Assembly: GCA_004299555.1 (NCBI GenBank)
Contig: SCQU01000023.1
Span: forward strand, 62,001-126,000
Direction of reading: 5' to 3'
DNA: 64,000 bases
Origin: Rhodanobacteraceae bacterium
GTDB taxonomy: Bacteria > Pseudomonadota > Gammaproteobacteria > Xanthomonadales > Rhodanobacteraceae
Positions within the stretch are counted from its first letter, which is position 1; every line of letters starts with the position of its first letter. The notes beneath the pieces were generated by a model. It searched no databases. It saw only the letters and a program-made list of their open reading frames with translations, and was not told the origin of the DNA. Of this stretch, positions 9,004 to 17,111 are shown piece by piece. The position numbers were made by a program, and so were the translations under genes.

Positions 9004-10446
9004 TCACCAAATGCCGCGGTGCTCGGGCACACGCGCATTCAGCGGCAGCGCGATCACCAGGCACACCGCAATGGCGGCATAGATCCATGCCTGGCTGATG
9101 CCGGCATGGACGGTACCCGCCATGATCGCGGTCGCGATCGACACCGTCGCGATCTCACCCAGCTGGTTGAACAGCGAGCGCATCGCCGCGAGCGTGGACG
9201 ATTGCTCGGGCGCCAGTTGCAGGCCGGCGTTGCGGCTGGGCGGACTGATCGTGCCGCCCCCAGCCCCGACGAAAAAGGTCGCGACCGCCAGCCACGCGTA
9301 GGGCGGAACGCCGCCAACTGGCGGCAGCGCCAGCAGCAACGTACCCGCGGCGATCAGCAGCGAGCCCACGTACAGCGGCACCCGGTAGCCGGTGCGGCGC
9401 AGCGCCATCGTCACCGTGAACGACAACGCGATCGCGGCGACGCCCTCGGCGATCAGCAGCGTGCCCGATCCCAGCGCGTCGATGCCATAGCGGTTGGTCG
9501 CATACAGCGGGGTCAGCAGGATGACGCCGCCGGTGACACCACCGAACACCACATTGACCAGGTTTACCGCCCCGAACCCGCGCCCGTAGATGAAGCGTGG
9601 CGCGATGAAGGGTTGGCCGGAACGCTGGATATGGCGGACGAACAACGCAGCCGACGCCAGCGCGACGATCAATGGCAGCAGGAACTCGGTCGACGTCGCG
9701 CGCGCACCGGGCTCGCCCAGATAGCTGGCCGCAAACATCGCCGTGAACAGGGCCGTACCGAGAAGCGCCAGCCCCGAAAGATCCATGCCGGCATGCGCCG
9801 CGGCGCGCGCGCCGGGATCGCGCGGAATGCCGTAGACAGCCAGCAGCATCACCGCCAGGCCAATGGGTACGTTGATGAAGAAAATGTCGCGCCAGCTCCA
9901 ATAGGTCACAAACAGGCCGCCGAAGATCGGGCCGATCATCGTGCCCACCGGAAAGATGCTGCCAAAAAGGCCAACCGCGCGGTCGCGCGCGCTGCCGAAA
10001 TGATCGACGATGATGCCCGTCGCCGATGGCGTGAATCCCGCGCCGCCCGCTGCCTGCAGCGCACGCAGCGCAATCAGCGCGTAGATGTTGCCGACCAGTC
10101 CGCAGCACAGTGAAGCCACCGCGAACACTGCGACCGAGCCCAGAAACACGCGACGGTGGCCATACCGCTTGCTGAGCTTGCCGCTGACCGGCAGCATCAG
10201 CACGAAGCCAAACGCGTACGCGGTGATGACCCAGCCCGCCCAGTTGATGGTCGTACCAAGGTCGCTCTGGATGGTGTGCAACGCGGTGGCAACGATCGTC
10301 GAATCAATCGACATCATCATCAGCGCGAGCGCGATGGTCGCAAACACCACGCCGCGGTTGACGCGCGGCGCGCTCGCCGCTGGCACCAACCGCACGGCCG
10401 CACCCTGCCCGCGCAACGCAACGGCCGTGGTGGATGAGTCCAACAT
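9004..10446 (-). CDS. DHA2-type MFS multidrug exporter
   Basis: This 480-residue inner-membrane protein has the layout of the 14-helix drug:H+ antiporter branch (DHA2) of the major facilitator superfamily. The first helix carries the family motif around LALMMMSIDSTIVATAL. The loop after helix 2 has GKLSKRYGHRRVFL (motif A), and the helix-5 antiporter motif reads GPIFGGLF after GTMIG. The ATG at 10446 gives a 35-residue cytoplasmic leader; a longer open frame runs back into hemC and is not used. No HlyD or outer-membrane partner is adjacent. It follows hemC on the same strand after about 180 bases. Substrate unknown. Confidence 0.85.
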   Translation of the reverse strand: MLDSSTTAVALRGQGAAVRLVPAASAPRVNRGVVFATIALALMMMSIDSTIVATALHTIQSDLGTTINWAGWVITAYAFGFVLMLPVSGKLSKRYGHRRVFLGSVAVFAVASLCCGLVGNIYALIALRALQAAGGAGFTPSATGIIVDHFGSARDRAVGLFGSIFPVGTMIGPIFGGLFVTYWSWRDIFFINVPIGLAVMLLAVYGIPRDPGARAAAHAGMDLSGLALLGTALFTAMFAASYLGEPGARATSTEFLLPLIVALASAALFVRHIQRSGQPFIAPRFIYGRGFGAVNLVNVVFGGVTGGVILLTPLYATNRYGIDALGSGTLLIAEGVAAIALSFTVTMALRRTGYRVPLYVGSLLIAAGTLLLALPPVGGVPPYAWLAVATFFVGAGGGTISPPSRNAGLQLAPEQSSTLAAMRSLFNQLGEIATVSIATAIMAGTVHAGISQAWIYAAIAVCLVIALPLNARVPEHRGIW

Positions 10447-10627
10447 GTGGGGTGCCCGCTCGGCCGCGCGCTCAGGTGACAACCGCAGCGTTGGCCGGCG
10501 CGAGGGTGCGCCGGCGGCCCGCGGTGGGTGGGTGCATTTTACCGCTCTGCCGCGGGCGCTGGCAGCCAGCCGCGCCAAGCTGTGACGGCGTTCGCCTCCT
10601 GTTGACCCGGCGGTTGCCGGCCGATGG

Positions 10628-11548
10628 CTACGTGCGCGCGCCCAGCAGTGCGTCCGCGCCTTGTTTGTGCAGGCCCAGCGCCACGGCAGCGCCCAGCGCC
10701 GCCGGATCGCGGCCGACGGCTTCAGCGCGCAGCAGACGCCCGTCGTGGGCGTCGCCCAGCAAGCCATACAGGCGCAGCGAACCATCCGTGCGCGCCTGGC
10801 ACCAGGCGCCGAGCGGCATCGTGCAATCGCCGCCCATGGCGGCATTGAGCGCGCGTTCGGCGGCAACCCCGCGGCGCGTGGCCGGGTCCTCCAAAACCCG
10901 GACCAGCGCGTTGGTGACCGCGTCCGCCACCCGCGTTTCCACCGCAATCGCCGCCTGCCCGGGCGCCGGCAACCAGGCGGGCGGCGTCAGGCGCGCGCGG
11001 ATGCGCGCCCCGAGCCCCATGCGCTCGAGCCCCGCGACCGCCAGCACGATCGCCGCGTAATCACCGCGGTCGAGCTTGGCCAGGCGCGTGCCGACGTTGC
11101 CGCGCAAATCGGCAATCTCAAGATCCGGCCGCCGTGCGCGCAGCTGCGCGGTGCGCCGCAGCGATGACGTGCCAACCTTCGCCCCGGATGGCAGGTCCGT
11201 GAGCGTTGCAAATTCATTGCTGACCCACGCATCGGCGCAATCAGCGCGGGCAAGGATCGCCGGCAGGTGGAAGCGCGGATCAAGTTGCGCGGGCACGTCC
11301 TTCAGCGAATGGACGGCAAGCTCGGCGCGACCGTCGGCCAGGGCGATTTCAAGTTCCTTCAGGAACAGGCCCTTGCCGCCGATGGCCGCCAGCGAGCGGT
11401 CGAGTACCTCGTCGCCCCGCGTGGACAGTGGCAGCAGTTGCACCCGGAGGCCGGGATGTGCCGCGCGCAGGCGCGCGGCCACGTGTTCGGCCTGCCACAG
11501 GGCCAGTGGACTTTTGCGGGTAGCGATACGCAACGGCGATTCGGTCAT
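10628..11548 (-). CDS. hemC: Hydroxymethylbilane synthase (porphobilinogen deaminase)
   Basis: HemC joins four porphobilinogen molecules into hydroxymethylbilane, the linear precursor of uroporphyrinogen III in heme synthesis. At 306 residues it has the usual length. [23 protein letters not shown] is typical of the N-terminus; the active-site stretch reads [10 protein letters not shown] and [10 protein letters not shown], followed by [10 protein letters not shown] and [10 protein letters not shown], which hold the Arg residues that bind substrate carboxylates. The cofactor dipyrromethane attaches to the Cys in [10 protein letters not shown], which is intact. hemD, often the next gene, is not here; an MFS exporter follows instead. 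Confidence 0.96.
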   Translation of the reverse strand: MTESPLRIATRKSPLALWQAEHVAARLRAAHPGLRVQLLPLSTRGDEVLDRSLAAIGGKGLFLKELEIALADGRAELAVHSLKDVPAQLDPRFHLPAILARADCADAWVSNEFATLTDLPSGAKVGTSSLRRTAQLRARRPDLEIADLRGNVGTRLAKLDRGDYAAIVLAVAGLERMGLGARIRARLTPPAWLPAPGQAAIAVETRVADAVTNALVRVLEDPATRRGVAAERALNAAMGGDCTMPLGAWCQARTDGSLRLYGLLGDAHDGRLLRAEAVGRDPAALGAAVALGLHKQGADALLGART

Positions 11549-11608
11549 TTGGGTGCAGCGTCAACCATAACCGCGCAGTATCGCACGATGCCCCACGGCC
11601 CGCAGGGC

Positions 11609-13480
11609 TCAGGCTTCGCTGCCCCGCAACGCGCACACGGCAGCTTCAAGCTGCGCGGCGTCGGTGGCGGCGCCATCGAGGGCCGCACCGACCGCGAGCC
11701 CGACGTGCGCGCGGAACCGCCGCGGCAGCCGTGCGCGCCCGAGACGCGAGTCGCGCCGGCTCCACATGCTGCGCCACAACCCGCGCAACGCCAGTGGGAA
11801 CACCGGCACCGCCCGCCGCGCGAGGATTTTCTCGACCCCGGGGCGAAAGGCCGCGATGTCGCCATCGAGGGTCAGGCCACCCTCGGGGAAGACGCACACC
11901 AGCTCGCCGCCGGCGAGCGCCGCGTCGATTGCGTCGAATGCGCGCGCCAGCAATTCCGGGTTTTCCCGTCCGCCCGCAATGGGGATGGCCTTGGCCGCCC
12001 GGAACACGAAGCTCAAGACCGGCACCCGAAAAATCCTGTAGTACATCACGAAGCGCACCGGGCGCCTCACGCTGCCCATGATGATAAGCGCATCCATGAA
12101 ACTGACGTGGTTGCACACCAGGAGCGCCGCGCCGTCATCCGGCACGCGGTCAACGCCGGCCATTCGCACCCGGTAGAGGGCGCTGATCAGCAGCCAGCCC
12201 ACGAACCGCATCAGGAATTCCGGTACCAGCAGGAAGATCCACAGCGTCACGGCGGCGTTGAGCAGCGCGGTCAGAAGGAACAGTTGCGGGATCGTCAGCC
12301 CCGCCGCCAGCGTCCCAAAGGCAAACACGGCTGCCGCGACCAGAAACACCGCGTTGATGATGTTGTTGCCCGCAATCACCCGCGACAGTTCGCCGCGCGG
12401 GGTGCGGCTTTGCACCAGCGCAAACAGCGGCACGATGAAAAACCCCGCAAACAACCCGATCAGGGTCATGTCCAGCCCGATCCACCAGCCGCCCGGCGCG
12501 TGCAGGAATACCAGCCAGTCCACGTCGCGGTACGCCGGCTGCGCATGCCGCGCAAAATACAGGAGGACGCCGAACAGCGTCATCCCGAATGCGCCGAGCG
12601 GCACCAGGCCGATTTCGACCTTGTGTCCCGACAAGCGTTCGCACAGGAGCGAGCCGACGCCCACGCCGATGGAGAACAATGCGAGCACCAGGATCTCGAC
12701 GCTGGCGCCGCCACCCAGGTACAGCCGCGTGTAGTTCGGCAGCTGCGCGGTCACGACGCCGCCAAAGAACCAGAACCAGGAAATGCCGAGGATCGAATGG
12801 AACACGGCGCGCTCGTTGCCGGTGAGCCGCAGCACATGCCAGCTTTCGGCGAGGAGATTCCAGTTGAACTTCAGGCCCGGCGCCGCCGCCGGCACGCGCG
12901 GAATGGCAAGGCTTGCCGTAAATCCCACCAGCGCGATGCCGACCACCAGCGCACCCGCCGCCAACCAGCCAAAGTGCGATGCCATCGCCGCGCCACCCGC
13001 AATCATGCCAATCAGGATCGCAAGCGAGGTGCCGGTTTCGACCAGTCCATTGCCGCCCACCAGTTCGCCGGGTTTGAGCACCTGCGGCAGGATCGCGTAC
13101 TTGATCGGGCCAAACACCGTCGAATGGACGCCCATCAAAAACAGCACCACGAACAGCAGCAGCGGACTGCGCGCGTAAAACCCCCACGCCGCCACGCCCA
13201 TCGCCACGATTTCAAACACCTTCACCCAGCGAATCAGCGTGTGCTTTTCATACTTTTCCGCCAACTGTCCTGCACTCGCCGAGAACAGGAAAAACGGCAG
13301 GATGAACAACGCCGGCGCGAGGTTGGAATAAAACCCGATCTGGCGGGTCGACAGGCCAAGCTGAAAGCCGACCAGCACGACCGTCGCGTTGCGGAACGCA
13401 TTGTCGTTGAAGGCCGCGAGCGCCTGCACCGCGAAGAATGGCGCAAAGCGGCGCCTGGCGAGCAGCCGGAATTGGTTCAT
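11609..13480 (-). CDS. LplT-like MFS transporter fused to 1-acylglycerophosphate acyltransferase
   Basis: This 623-residue protein joins two modules used in phospholipid repair. Residues 1-410 form an MFS domain like LplT, the lysophospholipid flippase (AFNDNAFRNATVVL in helix 1, PIKYAILPQ in the middle). Residues 430-623 form a PlsC-type acyltransferase with the catalytic NHVSFMDAL (HX4D) and the substrate-binding FPEGGLT. In some bacteria a third, AMP-forming acyl-ACP synthetase module follows (LplT-Aas fusions); it is absent here, though a separate AMP-ligase is encoded 1.7 kb upstream. The ATG at 13480 is chosen since the MFS domain begins there; the open frame further upstream is Arg- and Pro-rich without family features. 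Confidence 0.9.
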   Translation of the reverse strand: MNQFRLLARRRFAPFFAVQALAAFNDNAFRNATVVLVGFQLGLSTRQIGFYSNLAPALFILPFFLFSASAGQLAEKYEKHTLIRWVKVFEIVAMGVAAWGFYARSPLLLFVVLFLMGVHSTVFGPIKYAILPQVLKPGELVGGNGLVETGTSLAILIGMIAGGAAMASHFGWLAAGALVVGIALVGFTASLAIPRVPAAAPGLKFNWNLLAESWHVLRLTGNERAVFHSILGISWFWFFGGVVTAQLPNYTRLYLGGGASVEILVLALFSIGVGVGSLLCERLSGHKVEIGLVPLGAFGMTLFGVLLYFARHAQPAYRDVDWLVFLHAPGGWWIGLDMTLIGLFAGFFIVPLFALVQSRTPRGELSRVIAGNNIINAVFLVAAAVFAFGTLAAGLTIPQLFLLTALLNAAVTLWIFLLVPEFLMRFVGWLLISALYRVRMAGVDRVPDDGAALLVCNHVSFMDALIIMGSVRRPVRFVMYYRIFRVPVLSFVFRAAKAIPIAGGRENPELLARAFDAIDAALAGGELVCVFPEGGLTLDGDIAAFRPGVEKILARRAVPVFPLALRGLWRSMWSRRDSRLGRARLPRRFRAHVGLAVGAALDGAATDAAQLEAAVCALRGSEA

Positions 13481-13702
13481 GGCGCCCCTTGTCATCGCCC
13501 TGCAAGCGTCGAGTGTCTTGGATTCCGGCCGCGGCGTCCATCGCCGGCCGGCCGGGGTGCGCGGCCAAACCGTCCCTTGGGAAAGGTGCGGGTTGCCCGC
13601 GCGTTGCAGCCAGAGGACCCGGACCCGTAGAGCACGGCGGCAGCGGATGCAAACCGGATTCCAGGTTCTGGCCGCGGGCCAGCCCGGAACAACCAATCAC
13701 AA

Positions 13703-14989
13703 TCAGGATCGACGCGCCAGCGCGCGATGCCCGATGTCGTGGCGGCAAAACGCACCCTCGAAGTGGATGCGCTCGGCCGCGGCGTAGACCCGGTCGCGCG
13801 CCTGCGCGAGGTCGTCGCCCAAGCCGCACACGCACAGCACGCGCCCCCCCGCCGTCACGACCTCGCCGCCAGCCGCGAGCGCGGTGCCGGCGTGAAACAC
13901 CTTCACGTCGGGTCCGAAATCGGCGTCGGCGCCTGCGATCACATCGCCCTTGCGCGGGCTGGCGGGATAACCCTGGGCCGCGAGCACCACGCCAAGCGCA
14001 GGCCGCGGATCCCACCTGGCTTCGGCGGGCTCGAGCGCAGCGTCCAGTGCCGCATCGAGCAGCGCCGCAAAATCCGATCGCAACCGTTGCATGATCGGCT
14101 GGGCTTCCGGATCGCCAAACCGCACGTTGAACTCGATCACCCTGGGCGCGCCGAAGGCGTCGACCATCAAACCCGCATACAGGAAGCCGGTGAAGGGCGC
14201 ACCATCTGCCGCCATGCCGGCAAGGGTGGGCTCGATGATCTCGATCTGGATGCGCCGTTCCACTTCCCGCGTCACCACCGCTGCCGGCGAGTAGGCACCC
14301 ATGCCGCCGGTGTTGGGGCCGGTATCGCCCTCGCCCACGCGCTTGTGGTCCTGGCTCGACGCCATCGGCAGGTAGTGGAGCCCGTCACTCATCACGATGT
14401 AGCTGGCTTCTTCGCCCGCCAGGAATTCCTCGATCACCACCCGCGCCGACGCCGTACCAAACGCGTGTGCGCCCAGCATGGCGGTCAGCGCGCGCTCGGC
14501 TTCGGGCACCGTCATCGCGACCACCACGCCCTTGCCGGCGGCGAGGCCATCGGCCTTGATCACGATCGGGGCGCCATGGGTGCGCACGTGCGCGAGCGCG
14601 GGGGCCAGCCGGTCGAACACCGCGTAGTGCGCGGTCGGTATGTGGTGACGGGCAAGGAACTCCTTGGTGAACGCCTTGGAACCTTCCAGCCGCGCCGCGG
14701 CCGCGCTGGGCCCGAAGATGCGCAGGCCCGCCGCGCGAAACCGGTCGACGATGCCCGCGACCAGCGGCGCCTCGGGGCCGACCACCGTCAGGTCAACGTG
14801 CGCGCCGCGCGCAAGTTGCAGCAGGCCGTCGAGGTCGGCGGCCCGCACGGGCGCATTGCGCATCCCGGGCTCACGCGCGGTGCCGGCATTGCCGGGCGCG
14901 ACGATCACCTCGCTGACGCGCGGCGACTGCGCGAGCTTCCACGCCAGCGCGTGCTCGCGGCCACCCGAGCCGATCACCAGAACTTTCAT
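13703..14989 (-). CDS. purD: Phosphoribosylamine-glycine ligase (GAR synthetase)
   Basis: PurD catalyses the second step of purine synthesis, ATP-dependent joining of glycine to phosphoribosylamine. The 428-residue product is the length of E. coli PurD. It opens with the signature MKVLVIGSGGREHALAWKL. The ATP-grasp region contains IVIKADGLAAGKGVVVA and the metal-binding stretch RFGDPEAQPIM, the latter a PurD hallmark; PNTGGMGAYSPA is also present. The ATG at 14989 is chosen because the Rossmann motif starts there; an open frame extends ten codons upstream. It lies 166 bases downstream of the AMP-ligase gene; the intervening DNA is mostly one copy of a dispersed repeat. Confidence 0.96.
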   Translation of the reverse strand: MKVLVIGSGGREHALAWKLAQSPRVSEVIVAPGNAGTAREPGMRNAPVRAADLDGLLQLARGAHVDLTVVGPEAPLVAGIVDRFRAAGLRIFGPSAAAARLEGSKAFTKEFLARHHIPTAHYAVFDRLAPALAHVRTHGAPIVIKADGLAAGKGVVVAMTVPEAERALTAMLGAHAFGTASARVVIEEFLAGEEASYIVMSDGLHYLPMASSQDHKRVGEGDTGPNTGGMGAYSPAAVVTREVERRIQIEIIEPTLAGMAADGAPFTGFLYAGLMVDAFGAPRVIEFNVRFGDPEAQPIMQRLRSDFAALLDAALDAALEPAEARWDPRPALGVVLAAQGYPASPRKGDVIAGADADFGPDVKVFHAGTALAAGGEVVTAGGRVLCVCGLGDDLAQARDRVYAAAERIHFEGAFCRHDIGHRALARRS

Positions 14990-15036
14990 GGGTTTCCCAG
15001 CGTGATGCGCCAGGCGCAAATTCTACCGAACCCGTG

Positions 15037-15162
15037 GATAACCGTCGCGGGCGAAGGCAGGTTGCGGGTCGCCGGAGCGCAGGAAGCGCAGTGTACACGC
15101 CAGTCCGTGGGCATGCCGAGCACAGCCGGCACGCAAACCGCCGAGCGCAGCAGGTTATTCAG
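15037..15162. repeat. Dispersed 126-bp repeat, copy A
   Basis: This stretch aligns without gaps to 40189-40315; by hand count about 99 of 126 positions match. The best kept part is the block reading GTCGCCGGAGCGCA (from 15072) and the following GTACACG-N5-CGTGGGCAT region. It sits upstream of purD and reaches over the stop codon of the AMP-ligase gene (TAA on the minus strand at 15157-15155). No protein-family feature is seen in either copy. It is probably a non-coding repeat family of this lineage. Confidence 0.7.
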
Positions 15163-16528
15163 AGGTTCGAGGCTGGAGCAGCGCCAGCAACGCCGCCTTG
15201 GGCAGCTTCCCGGTTTCACTCCGCGGCAGCGCGTCAACGCACACCAGCGGGCGCGGCAAAAACACGGGGTCGATCGCGGCCCGCAACGCAGCACGTATGT
15301 CTGCCGCCATCGATGCGGGCGCCACCGCGAGCGCGGCGATCCGGCGCACCCCCATTGCGTCGGCGGTGTCGAGCTGGAATACCACGCCGTCGCGCACGCC
15401 CGGTACGGCCAGAAGTTTGCGGGTGAGGTCACCCAGCGAAGCCCGCTTGCCGGCGATTTCGAGCAGGTCCATATTGCGCCCGCGCAGGCGAAAGCGCCCG
15501 TCGCCCTGCAGTTCCACCACATCGGCCAGCACCACCGCCTGCGCCAGCTGCGGCGCCTCGACGCGGGTGCCATCGGGCTGCGGATGCAGCGCGACACCCG
15601 GATACGGCGTCCACGCCTCGACGTGGGCGCTGCGCCGGTGCGCGATCACGCAGGTTTCGGTGGAACCGAACACCTCCTGCACCGGCGCGCCAAAACGCAC
15701 TTCGGCCGCGCGCGCGAGGTCTGGCGCCAGCGGCGCGGTCGACGACACGATCGCCGCCAGCGGCGGCAGCGGTTGCGCAGCCGCGACCAGGGCGCGCAAA
15801 TGCACGGGCGTGGTGACCAACACGCGCGGTGCCGGCAGTTCCCGCAGGGCCCGCTCGATGTCGGCTGCAAACAGCGGCCGCCCGGAATGCACCGACACGC
15901 GCCCAAAGAGTGGCAGCAGTACGGACATTTCCAGCCCGTACATGTGCTGCGGCGGCACCGTCGCCAGCACGCAATAATCGCCGCCGGCCAGGCGCCGGAA
16001 CAAGGCGTCGTTGTGTGCGCTCGAAAGCGCCAGCCTGCCCCAGTGCTTGGCGTTGGGGTGCGGCACGCCGGTGGAACCCGAGGTGTAGCCGATCGCAGCC
16101 AGCGCGCCGTCGGCAACCTGCGGCACCGGTACTGTCGCGGTGGCGTGTGCGACCGGCGCGAACCGCAGGTAGTGCGGTGGCGCCGGATCCAGTGCAACGT
16201 CGCCCACCGCATAGCTGCCGGGGTGCGCGGCCAGGGCGGCATCCACCGCCTGCGCCGCGCGCGACGGCGGCAGCAGGTTGGTTTGACCCCGCGCCAGCAA
16301 CGCCGCAAAGGCAACCAGGAACGCGTAGCGGTCCTCGCACAGGTTGACCGCCGCGGACCCGGGCGGCAGCCGCGCCGCCAGCGCATCGACGTCCGCCAGG
16401 AACACCTGTGCGGTGACCGGCTGGCCGTCGCGCCAGGCAACCACCCGCCCCGGTGTTGCATCGGCGAGCACGGCGCGCCAGGCGCCGTTCGTCTGTCCAT
16501 TGGCTTGCGGTTCGTAGACGGTCGCCAT
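15155..16528 (-). CDS. AMP-dependent acyl/aryl synthetase (ANL superfamily)
   Basis: This 457-residue protein is a short member of the ANL adenylating enzymes, which activate a carboxylate with ATP and usually pass it to CoA or a carrier protein. The phosphate-binding loop reads IGYTSGSTGVP, but the usual Lys right after it is displaced, giving HPNAKHW. Further motifs are VFGSTETC (A5), the hinge region GRFRLRGRNMDLLEIAGKR (A7/A8), and the C-terminal lysine motif SETGKLPK (A10) with the catalytic Lys. About 80 residues of the N-terminal region are shorter than in long-chain acyl-CoA ligases. Substrate unknown. The gene starts 16 bases after tsaC, so it is likely in the topA-tsaC transcription unit. 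Its stop codon lies in repeat copy A. Confidence 0.8.
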   Translation of the reverse strand: MATVYEPQANGQTNGAWRAVLADATPGRVVAWRDGQPVTAQVFLADVDALAARLPPGSAAVNLCEDRYAFLVAFAALLARGQTNLLPPSRAAQAVDAALAAHPGSYAVGDVALDPAPPHYLRFAPVAHATATVPVPQVADGALAAIGYTSGSTGVPHPNAKHWGRLALSSAHNDALFRRLAGGDYCVLATVPPQHMYGLEMSVLLPLFGRVSVHSGRPLFAADIERALRELPAPRVLVTTPVHLRALVAAAQPLPPLAAIVSSTAPLAPDLARAAEVRFGAPVQEVFGSTETCVIAHRRSAHVEAWTPYPGVALHPQPDGTRVEAPQLAQAVVLADVVELQGDGRFRLRGRNMDLLEIAGKRASLGDLTRKLLAVPGVRDGVVFQLDTADAMGVRRIAALAVAPASMAADIRAALRAAIDPVFLPRPLVCVDALPRSETGKLPKAALLALLQPRTSE

Positions 16529-16544
16529 CGAAATCCCCAGCCCC

Positions 16545-17108
16545 TCAGGCGCGAATGACGGCGCCCGTCACCGCGTCGGTGATCGGGGTGGGCCGGTCCA
16601 GTCCACCCAGCGGCGCATCGATCACGCCATCGGGCTCGTCCCCGAAAATCCTGCGGACGCCGGCGGCGCTCATGGCCGGCGGTTCACCGTGCCGGTTGGC
16701 GCTGGTCGAGACGATCGGCCCCCCAAAGGCGCGGCACAACGCCGCCGACGGTGCGTGCGCCGTGACCCTGAGCGCAATGCCGGGGTGTCCACCGGCAACC
16801 CAGGCGGGTACGCGCGGGGAACGCGGAAAAATGAAGGTATGCGCGCCCGGCCACGCCTTGCGCGCGCGCTCGAACGCCGCGTCCGGTGCATCCGCGATCC
16901 ACGGCATGACCTGCTCGATGCTGGCCGCGATCAGCAACACGCCCTGCTCCGGGGGTCGGCGCTTCAGCGCAAAAATGCGCTCGAACGCCGCATGGTTGTC
17001 CGGATCGCAACCCAGTCCGTAGACGCCCTCGGTCGGGTACGCCAACACACCGCCCGCACGCAACACCGCGGCCGCGGCATCGATTTCAGCAACCTTGAAT
17101 ACGCGCAT
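16545..17108 (-). CDS. tsaC: Threonylcarbamoyl-AMP synthase (Sua5/YrdC family)
   Basis: TsaC makes threonylcarbamoyl-AMP from threonine, bicarbonate and ATP, the first step of the t6A37 modification of ANN-decoding tRNAs. The 187-residue product matches single-domain TsaC, without the extra Sua5 domain. Family motifs are YPTEGVYGLGCD near the N-terminus, KRRPPEQG with the substrate-contacting Lys/Arg, and the signature STSANRHG. The ATG lies three bases after the topA stop codon, so translation is probably coupled to topA. A DprA-TopA-TsaC neighbourhood is common in gammaproteobacteria, which supports the call. Confidence 0.94.
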   Translation of the reverse strand: MRVFKVAEIDAAAAVLRAGGVLAYPTEGVYGLGCDPDNHAAFERIFALKRRPPEQGVLLIAASIEQVMPWIADAPDAAFERARKAWPGAHTFIFPRSPRVPAWVAGGHPGIALRVTAHAPSAALCRAFGGPIVSTSANRHGEPPAMSAAGVRRIFGDEPDGVIDAPLGGLDRPTPITDAVTGAVIRA

Positions 17109-17111
17109 GGA

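Noticed and set aside
11267-13630. Long rightward open frame opposite hemC and the acyltransferase gene
   Set aside because: It is a by-product of high GC: rich in Arg, His, Gln and Asp without any family motif, and exactly antisense to two well-recognised genes.
13727-16558. 943-codon rightward open frame opposite purD and the AMP-ligase
   Set aside because: Low-complexity Arg/His/Gln composition, no domain, and antisense to genes with clear catalytic motifs.
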